Shown: positions 6,577-11,262 of the stretch, piece by piece | Layout of the letters: each line of letters begins with the position of its first letter | Numbering within the stretch: the first letter of the stretch is position 1 | Origin: Alphaproteobacteria bacterium | GTDB taxonomy: Bacteria; Pseudomonadota; Alphaproteobacteria; Rhizobiales; Rhizobiaceae | Direction: 5' to 3' | DNA: 11,262 nucleotides | Assembly: GCA_017308345.1 (NCBI GenBank) | Contig: JAFKFE010000512.1 | Coordinates: 1 to 11,262 of the forward strand | Program-made: the position numbers and the translations under genes | Notes under the pieces: model-generated | Told to the model about the DNA's origin: nothing | The model's input: only the letters and a program-made list of their open reading frames with translations | Databases searched by the model: none

Positions 6577-7494
6577 TCAGCGCAGCGTCTCGATGTATTT
6601 TTCGTGGAAGCTCACATAGCCGGGCTCGACCACCTTGAGATGCCGCTCGATCAGTCCGTGGAATTCCGGCAGCCGATGGAACGGCACGCCGGGATAGGCA
6701 TGGTGCTCGGCATGGTAAGGCATGTTCCAGGCGAGCTTGCGCACGAACCAGTTGGTCAGCGTGGTGCGGGTGTTTTCCAGCATGTTGGCGACGAGCGGGC
6801 AGCGGCCGTGCTCGGCCAGCAGATAGAGCCGCAGGAAGGGCTGACCGAGCAGCGCCGGCACGATCCAGACATAGAGCAGGACCGACGCCTTGAACCAGAC
6901 CGCGAGCGCCAGCACGACGGCATAGAAGGTGATCATCGCCCGCGCCTCGGCCTTCACTTTCGGCAGGCCCTTCGGCGGCACATAGCTGTCGCGGCAGCGC
7001 CCCATTGCATTGGCGTAGAGCGTCTGAAGATGCCCCCGCCACACCGGCAGGCCGGAGACATGGACAATGTATTGCCGCATCGTTTCGGGCTTCGGGAAGG
7101 CGAGTTCCGGATCATTCTCCGGATCCTGGGTGAAGCGGTGATGGGCGAAGTGGAAATAGCGGAACCAGTCGGCGGGCAGCGCGATCGCCAGGCTGCAGAA
7201 GCGCGCGACGATATTGTTCAGCCACTGCGTTTCGAAGGCCGTCCGGTGCACGGTTTCATGCAGCAGCGTGAACAGGAACACGATGAGGATGCCCTGCGGC
7301 AGCATCAGGACCGGCCAGAACGGAACCCTGGCGGCGATCAGCGCGCCCAGGAGGGCGATCGCGCCAAGATGGAGAGCGAGCTGGACAAGGCCCGGGCCAT
7401 TTGACTTGCCGGTCAGCCGGCCGCGCTCCTCATTGGTCAGCGAGGCGATGACGTGGCGATGGTCGACGGCGTCGTCGTGGGCGATTGCGTTCAT
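6577..7494 (-). CDS. Membrane fatty acid desaturase (three-histidine-box family)
   Basis: A 305-residue integral-membrane diiron desaturase/hydroxylase. The diiron ligands are visible as HETVH (79-83), HFAHH (115-119) and HAEHH (261-265), with a further conserved-looking AEHG at 227-230. Hydrophobic segments at about 37-57, 60-82, 184-201 and 203-220 give the usual four-pass topology with the boxes on the cytoplasmic face. The family introduces double bonds into acyl chains, but relatives hydroxylate or ketolate other lipids, so the substrate is open. The start at 7494 (ATG on the minus strand) has only a weak Shine-Dalgarno. The gene is divergent from a LysR-type regulator across 84 bases with several dyads, which suggests control by that regulator. 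It converges on the GGDEF-EAL gene. Confidence 0.9.
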   Translation of the reverse strand: MNAIAHDDAVDHRHVIASLTNEERGRLTGKSNGPGLVQLALHLGAIALLGALIAARVPFWPVLMLPQGILIVFLFTLLHETVHRTAFETQWLNNIVARFCSLAIALPADWFRYFHFAHHRFTQDPENDPELAFPKPETMRQYIVHVSGLPVWRGHLQTLYANAMGRCRDSYVPPKGLPKVKAEARAMITFYAVVLALAVWFKASVLLYVWIVPALLGQPFLRLYLLAEHGRCPLVANMLENTRTTLTNWFVRKLAWNMPYHAEHHAYPGVPFHRLPEFHGLIERHLKVVEPGYVSFHEKYIETLR

Positions 7495-7578
7495 CGGATC
7501 AGGTTACCCAGAAAGAAACCTTTCGAAAAACGAGGATTTCTGCGAAATAGATAAGGTCAGCTTATCTTTTGGTTTGCC
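7495..7578. promoter_or_regulatory. Divergent promoter/operator region, desaturase-LysR
   Basis: This AT-richer 84-base gap lies between divergent starts. It holds three small perfect dyads: GAAAG-N4-CTTTC (7511-7524), ATTTC-N3-GAAAT (7536-7548) and GATAAG-N5-CTTATC (7550-7566). The last two each contain the T-N11-A spacing typical of LysR boxes. Promoters for both genes must overlap this gap, though no -10/-35 pair could be fixed. Confidence 0.6.
7550..7566. promoter_or_regulatory. Candidate LysR operator GATAAG-N5-CTTATC
   Basis: A perfect 6-base inverted repeat with T7552-N11-A7564 inside it. It ends 12 bases before the LysR start codon, a position suited to autoregulation. Function is inferred from position and symmetry. 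Confidence 0.5.
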
Positions 7579-8502
7579 ATGGTCACCCTTCCCTCCTTGC
7601 GCGGACTTCAGGCCTTCGAAGCGGCGGCCCGCACAGGCAGCTTTGCGGCCGCCGCCGAGGAATTGTCGGTTTCGGCCGCGGCCGTCAGCCAGCTCATCCG
7701 CACCGTCGAGGAGCAGATGGGGCGAAAGCTGTTCCACCGGGTCAACCGCCGCGCGGTGCTGACCGAGGCCGGAGTGGAGATGCTGCCGAGGCTCAGCATG
7801 GCCTTCCGGGAAATCGGCAGCGTCGCGCGCGATGTCGGGGGCGGTGCGTTCCGGCCGAGGCTCGTCGTTTCGGTGCCGCCGTCGATGGCGATGGGCTGGC
7901 TGTCGGAGCGCCTCGCCGGCTTCGTCGCCGGCCATGGCGCCGCCGACATATCGCTCAGAGGCGACGACGATCCGGTGCCGTTCGATCATGAACTGATCGA
8001 CATCCGCCTCTCCTACGGTCCCCATTACCGGGAGCATCCGACCGAGGAGATCGTCAGGGACGCCGTCTATCCCGTCTGCGCGCCGACGCTCGCCGGCACG
8101 ACCGGATCCGACAGGCTTGCCGGCCTGCCGCTCATCCACACCGATTGGGGACCGACCGGAGCATCCTTCCCGTCCTGGCGCAACTGGTTCGAGGCGGCGG
8201 GAAGCGAGCCGGGCCGCTCCGCGCAACGTGGCCTTTCCGCCAACTCGTCGCGCGCGGCGCTCGATCTCGCCATTTCCGGACTGGGCGTGGCGCTGGCGCA
8301 AGGGGTCTACTGCGCCCAGGCCCTGGAAGACGGCCGGCTGATCCGGCCGGTCGCCCGGTCCCTGGAGTTACGCCAGCCCTATTGCCTGACGATCCCCGAA
8401 CGCAGCGCAAGGCGCGATATCGTGGCGGCGTTCCGCGAATGGCTGATCGGCGAATGCCGGCGCGCCGTCGGATCGCCGGCGCTGACGATGCCGTCAGTCT
8501 GA
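7579..8502 (+). CDS. LysR-family transcriptional regulator, GcvA-like
   Basis: A 307-residue LysR-type regulator. The winged helix-turn-helix occupies about residues 5-64 (LRGLQAFEAAARTGSFAAAA, then SVSAAAVSQLIRTVEEQMG and the LFHRVNRRAVLTEAG wing). The periplasmic-binding-protein-like effector domain covers about 92-297. The DWGP...W..WFEAAG stretch near 179-197 and the LPSL opening place it in the GcvA-like branch, which in rhizobia has many members with unknown effectors; control of glycine cleavage should not be assumed. Its start has a poor Shine-Dalgarno, and a palindrome ends only 12 bases upstream, compatible with autorepression. Being divergent from the desaturase, that gene is the most likely target. 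It converges on the DUF3303 gene with 21 bases between stops. Confidence 0.92.
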   Translation: MVTLPSLRGLQAFEAAARTGSFAAAAEELSVSAAAVSQLIRTVEEQMGRKLFHRVNRRAVLTEAGVEMLPRLSMAFREIGSVARDVGGGAFRPRLVVSVPPSMAMGWLSERLAGFVAGHGAADISLRGDDDPVPFDHELIDIRLSYGPHYREHPTEEIVRDAVYPVCAPTLAGTTGSDRLAGLPLIHTDWGPTGASFPSWRNWFEAAGSEPGRSAQRGLSANSSRAALDLAISGLGVALAQGVYCAQALEDGRLIRPVARSLELRQPYCLTIPERSARRDIVAAFREWLIGECRRAVGSPALTMPSV

Positions 8503-8523
8503 CGGCCGGCAAGGCATGCGCAT

Positions 8524-8796
8524 TCAGAGGTGCCCGGCAAGCGCCGCGACCATGTCCTTGCTGTTGGCCACGGGAACGATCTCGAACTCCACGAGATCCG
8601 CCCATTCGACGACCCAGCGCTGCAGGATCGTCACGTCATCGGCTTCCACCAGCATGAAGCAGCGGCTCATGTCGCCGGCGATCCAGCTATGGTGCACGAC
8701 AAGCTCCTCCGGCTTCAGCCGGCCCTTGTCGCGAAAGCGGCGGTAGATTTCCTTGCGGTCCGAGCCGTGAAAATCCTCGATCACGAAGAACAGCAT
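8524..8796 (-). CDS. DUF3303 family small protein
   Basis: A 90-residue protein that matches the DUF3303 pattern as I know it: MLFFVIEDF opening strand, RRFRDKGR, a VVHHSW segment, DMSRCFMLVEADD, and W...WADLVEFEIVPV near the end. The fold is expected to be a ferredoxin-like alpha/beta dimer of the Dabb/EthD kind, so it may bind or act on a small molecule, but no function is established. GAGGGAA stands a few bases before the ATG, supporting this start. It lies downstream of the RimK-like gene on the same strand, but a 141-base gap with a large inverted repeat separates them, so co-transcription is uncertain. There are no membrane segments or signal peptide. Confidence 0.82.
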   Translation of the reverse strand: MLFFVIEDFHGSDRKEIYRRFRDKGRLKPEELVVHHSWIAGDMSRCFMLVEADDVTILQRWVVEWADLVEFEIVPVANSKDMVAALAGHL

Positions 8797-8822
8797 TCTT
8801 TTCCCTCAGATTGAACGATCTA

Positions 8823-8925
8823 GAATTGGGGACCTGAAGAATTGACGAAGTGAGGACTGACGGCTGGTCTAACCGCTCCAGTCCTTCAATTCTCCAGTTC
8901 CTCAATTCCCCAGTTCCTCAATTCC
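8823..8925. repeat. Inverted array of degenerate 8-base repeats forming a long hairpin
   Basis: The left arm (8823-8854) reads on the plus strand as octamers GAATTGGG, GACCTGAA, GAATTGAC, GAAGTGAG. The right arm (8879-8925), read on the minus strand, is again octamers: GAATTGAG, GAACTGGG, GAATTGAG, GAACTGGA, GAATTGAA. On the plus strand the right arm is 2.5 copies of the 16-mer TCAATTCYCCAGTTCC (8886-8901, 8902-8917, 8918-8925). The core is a perfect 7-base stem, AGGACTG (8853-8859) with CAGTCCT (8879-8885), with an inner CGG/CCG and a 9-base loop (8864-8872). It may be a dispersed intergenic repeat, and could end or process the RimK-like transcript. Confidence 0.75.
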
Positions 8926-8937
8926 GCGCTCCGGCCG

Positions 8938-10401
8938 CTACTTCTCCGGTCGCTCCAGGCGTTCCAGGAACCACTGCGTCAGCCGCACCCAAAGCTCGTC
9001 CTTCTCGCCGGAATCCTCCCAGCCATGGTCGAGATTGGGATTGTCATTGACCTCGATGACGAAGACGCCGTCCTTGGTCTCCTTGAGGTCGACGCCGTAG
9101 AGCCCGTCGCCGATGCACTTTGCCGCCCGCACCGCCGTCTCGACGACATGCGGCGGCGTCTGCTTCAGCGTGAAGGTCTTGATGCCGCCCTGGTCGGGCT
9201 TGCCGCTCGCCTTGTGGTTGACGATCTGCCAGTGCTTCTTCGCCATCAGGTAATGCACGGCAAACAGCGGCCGGCCGCCGAGCACGCCGACGCGCCAGTC
9301 ATATTCGGTCGGGATGAATTTCTGCGCGATCAGCAGATCGGAATCCTCCAGCCACTCGGTTGCGAGCTTGGTCAGTTCCGCGAGGTTCTCGCATTTCTTG
9401 ACGCCGCGCGAGAAGGAGGAGTCCGGGATCTTCAGCACCAGCGGAAAACCCAGCGTCTGCGCCGCCACTTCGAAGTCGGAGGTGCCGGCGATCATCACCG
9501 TCGGCGGCACAGGCACCTTGTTGTAGGTCATCAGCTCGTTGAGATAGACCTTGTTGGTGCAGCGGATCATCGACAGGGGATCGTCGATCACCGGCATGCC
9601 TTCCTGCTGGGCACGACGCGCGAAGCGGTAGGTGTGGTTGGAGATCGACGTGGTCTCGCGAATGAACAGCGCGTCATAGTTGGCGAGCTTGGCAAGGTCC
9701 TTCTTGGTGATCGGCTCGACCTCGACGCCCATCTTCTCGGCGATCCTCGCCCAGTAGCGCAGCGAGGAAATCTCCGAGGGCGGCAATTCCTCGTGCGGGT
9801 CGACCAGCGTCGCGAACGTATAGCGCGCGGGCGTGCGGCCCTTGGTGTCGCGCCACTCGCGGTTGGTGTAGGTCTCCAGGCATTGCAGGAAGAATTCTTC
9901 CTCGCTCTCGGTCATGCGGGCTAAAGGCAGGAAGCCGATCTTGCGGATCGAGGCCCATTCGGAGCTGTCCTTGATGTGGACCTCCAGCGCCGGAGCGCGG
10001 AACCAGTCGAACAGGAGCCTGGCGAAGCGGTCCCAGACCTTGGACGGGCCGATGCCGAAGAAGATCGCCACTTTCGCCGGGAACGTCCCGCCAAGGTCCT
10101 TGCGGCATTTGTTCAAGGCAAGCTCAAGCTCCGGCAGCGCGTGCTCGTAGAGCTTGCGTTCCGAGAGGTCGATCATGGTCTCGACCGTTGGGATCACCCG
10201 ATGGCCTCGCGAACCGGCCAGCAGCGAGGCATAGTAGCCGCGACTCTGGTAGCCGTAATTGTTCGACAGGTTGATGACCTTCGGCCGCTGGCCGCGGAAC
10301 AGCGCCGGATGCGCGAGATAGTCGCGGTTGGTGATGATCTTGTGGGGTGTGGCCACCTGGTCGAGATCGTTCTGCCTGCCTGTCAGGATAACCCAGGTCA
10401 T
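8938..10401 (-). CDS. RimK-like ATP-grasp ligase with RLAN-type N-terminal domain
   Basis: A 487-residue ATP-dependent carboxylate-amine ligase candidate. The N-terminal half (about 40-190: VINLSNNYGYQSRGYY ... VAIFFGIGPS) matches the RLAN domain that precedes some RimK-like ATP-grasp modules. The ATP-grasp part spans about 283-480: Lys284 and Lys324 (LVLKIPDSSFSRGV, the flexible phosphate loop), IAQKFIPTEYDWRVGVL, and the metal-binding end YGVDLKE with EVNDNPNLDHG (Glu450, Asn452). Relatives form amide bonds, such as Glu tails on ribosomal protein S6 or coenzyme F420. The acceptor here is unknown, and at 487 residues it is far longer than canonical RimK (about 300). It starts 4 bases after the stop of the GNAT/C39 gene (TGAGACAATG), so the two are translationally coupled and probably act together. 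It ends in TAG, followed by an inverted repeat. Confidence 0.9.
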   Translation of the reverse strand: MTWVILTGRQNDLDQVATPHKIITNRDYLAHPALFRGQRPKVINLSNNYGYQSRGYYASLLAGSRGHRVIPTVETMIDLSERKLYEHALPELELALNKCRKDLGGTFPAKVAIFFGIGPSKVWDRFARLLFDWFRAPALEVHIKDSSEWASIRKIGFLPLARMTESEEEFFLQCLETYTNREWRDTKGRTPARYTFATLVDPHEELPPSEISSLRYWARIAEKMGVEVEPITKKDLAKLANYDALFIRETTSISNHTYRFARRAQQEGMPVIDDPLSMIRCTNKVYLNELMTYNKVPVPPTVMIAGTSDFEVAAQTLGFPLVLKIPDSSFSRGVKKCENLAELTKLATEWLEDSDLLIAQKFIPTEYDWRVGVLGGRPLFAVHYLMAKKHWQIVNHKASGKPDQGGIKTFTLKQTPPHVVETAVRAAKCIGDGLYGVDLKETKDGVFVIEVNDNPNLDHGWEDSGEKDELWVRLTQWFLERLERPEK

Positions 10402-10405
10402 TGTC

Positions 10406-11262
10406 TCAGCGTTTTCCCAGAATGATGGCTGCGCGCAGGCCGTCGCGGCCGAACTGCGCCATGTTCATGAAGATGTCGTAGGGCACCGGAATGTTCGCGG
10501 CGTCGAGGATCGTTTCCTGCCTTTCGTCCTCGACCCAGGGGTCATGGATGAGGATATGGTCGCCATCGTCACCGATCGCCAGCACCCAATGCGGCACCTT
10601 CTTGCCGAACATGAGGAAGCCGCTGACCAGCACCACCACCAGCTTGCCCTCTGCCAGGGCGTCACGGATGTCGCCGATGCCGAACGGACGGTAGTTGACG
10701 GGGATGCCGTAAAGCTCGGCGCGGCGGCGGAAATCGACCTGGGCAAGCTCCATCACCCGGCGCTTGTCCTGGCTGCGCACCGACTGCAGGAACAGCGCGC
10801 CGTAGAAGGAGACGAATATCTCGGCGGAGAGCCCGCTCTCATAGCCGGCGACCGCCAGGCCGAAAGGCTCGCAGCCGCCAGGCCCCGACATCATGAAGAC
10901 CGTGGTGGCCTCGCGCCACAGGCGGATCTCGATGATCGGGTCGGGCACGAAGCCGCGATCGAAATTGGCCATCGCCATCATCAGGCAGCACGGGCCGCAG
11001 GTGAACTCGCAGGTCTGCTGGTAGAACGGCACCTTGGTCGCCGTCGGGGTGTCGCCGCGCAGCGTCTTCTCGTAGCGCAGCGCCGTCGCGCCATCCTCGT
11101 AATAGTCGGGCTCGCGGCCTAATTTCCGATAACCGGCCTGCTCGTAGATATGGATGGCGCGATCATTGTCCTCGCGCACCTCGAGGCGCAGCAACAGCCG
11201 GTCATGCTCATACGCGGCCTCCTCGGCGGCGGCGAGCAGGAGGCGGCCGATGCCAAGCCGGC
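10406..11262 (-). CDS. GNAT acetyltransferase-papain-like peptidase C39 fusion, 5' truncated
   Basis: The frame is open to the right edge, so the N-terminus is missing; the TTG at 11194 is internal. The visible first residues RLGIGRLLL are the acetyl-CoA-binding R-x-x-G-x-G/A motif of a GNAT domain, continuing through LEVREDNDRAIHIYEQAGY to about residue 67. From about residue 76 a papain-like domain of the C39-related (DUF3335-type) family follows. FYQQTCEFTCGP carries the oxyanion Gln and catalytic Cys (visible residue 88), VPHWVLAIGDD the His (about 224), and IHDPW the Asp (about 240). A complete triad suggests an active cysteine peptidase or transferase. A further GGCEPFGLAVAGY segment lies between. 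There is no export leader in the visible part. It is the first visible gene of an operon with the RLAN-RimK gene, 4 bases downstream. Substrates are not known. Confidence 0.88.
   Translation of the reverse strand, partial: RLGIGRLLLAAAEEAAYEHDRLLLRLEVREDNDRAIHIYEQAGYRKLGREPDYYEDGATALRYEKTLRGDTPTATKVPFYQQTCEFTCGPCCLMMAMANFDRGFVPDPIIEIRLWREATTVFMMSGPGGCEPFGLAVAGYESGLSAEIFVSFYGALFLQSVRSQDKRRVMELAQVDFRRRAELYGIPVNYRPFGIGDIRDALAEGKLVVVLVSGFLMFGKKVPHWVLAIGDDGDHILIHDPWVEDERQETILDAANIPVPYDIFMNMAQFGRDGLRAAIILGKR

Noticed and set aside
6604..7404. 266-codon plus-strand frame over the desaturase
   Set aside because: The minus strand carries three histidine boxes and membrane segments in correct order. 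The plus-strand product is a His/Arg/Gln/Glu-rich antisense artefact.
8687..8905. Small minus-strand frame running through the octamer repeat into the DUF3303 gene
   Set aside because: It is in a different frame from DUF3303 and encodes repeat-derived sequence without a plausible ribosome binding site.
8886..8925. CRISPR-like direct repeats
   Set aside because: The 16-base units are directly adjacent with no spacers and resolve into an 8-base period, so this is a tandem repeat. No cas genes are present.
9025..9924. 299-codon plus-strand frame over the RimK-like gene, with a similar one at 10328-11122 over the GNAT/C39 gene
   Set aside because: Both are antisense to genes with clear catalytic motifs. 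Their products are compositionally biased and resemble no family I know.

Overview
The window is GC-rich (roughly 60-65% by eye), densely coded bacterial chromosome. Protein sequences look most like Rhizobiales of the Mesorhizobium/Phyllobacteriaceae type: a YgfZ/HD pair, a PmtA-like phospholipid methyltransferase, PAS-GGDEF-EAL proteins and a RimK-like/GNAT-C39 pair. The genus is an inference from protein style, not from a marker gene. No rRNA, tRNA, CRISPR array, insertion sequence or phage gene was seen. There is no gene-free stretch longer than about 180 bases.

Layout, left to right. (1) 2-1440, plus strand: the 3' part of ygfZ (folate-binding Fe/S-protein repair factor), overlapping by one base an HD-domain phosphohydrolase. 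(2) 1602-4230, plus strand: a short-chain dehydrogenase/reductase, an AraC-family regulator almost abutting it, then a PmtA-like SAM-dependent methyltransferase with its own strong ribosome binding site. (3) 4407-6548, plus strand: a soluble PAS-PAS-GGDEF-EAL protein for cyclic di-GMP turnover, convergent with (4) a three-His-box membrane fatty acid desaturase (6577-7494, minus) divergent from a GcvA-like LysR regulator (7579-8502, plus). Three small dyads, including a perfect GATAAG-N5-CTTATC, lie between them. (5) 8524-11262, minus strand: a 5'-truncated GNAT-papain-like (C39) fusion, then 4 bases on a RimK-like ATP-grasp ligase with an RLAN-type N-terminus, then a 141-base gap holding an unusual inverted array of 8-base repeats, then a DUF3303 protein.

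The most interesting locus is the GNAT/C39 + RLAN-RimK pair. It combines an acyltransferase, a cysteine peptidase-like domain and an amide-bond-forming ATP-grasp enzyme in one transcription unit. This suggests synthesis or conjugation, and removal or processing, of a small peptide or peptide-like tag whose chemistry is, to my knowledge, not established. The octamer-repeat hairpin just downstream is the most unusual non-coding structure.
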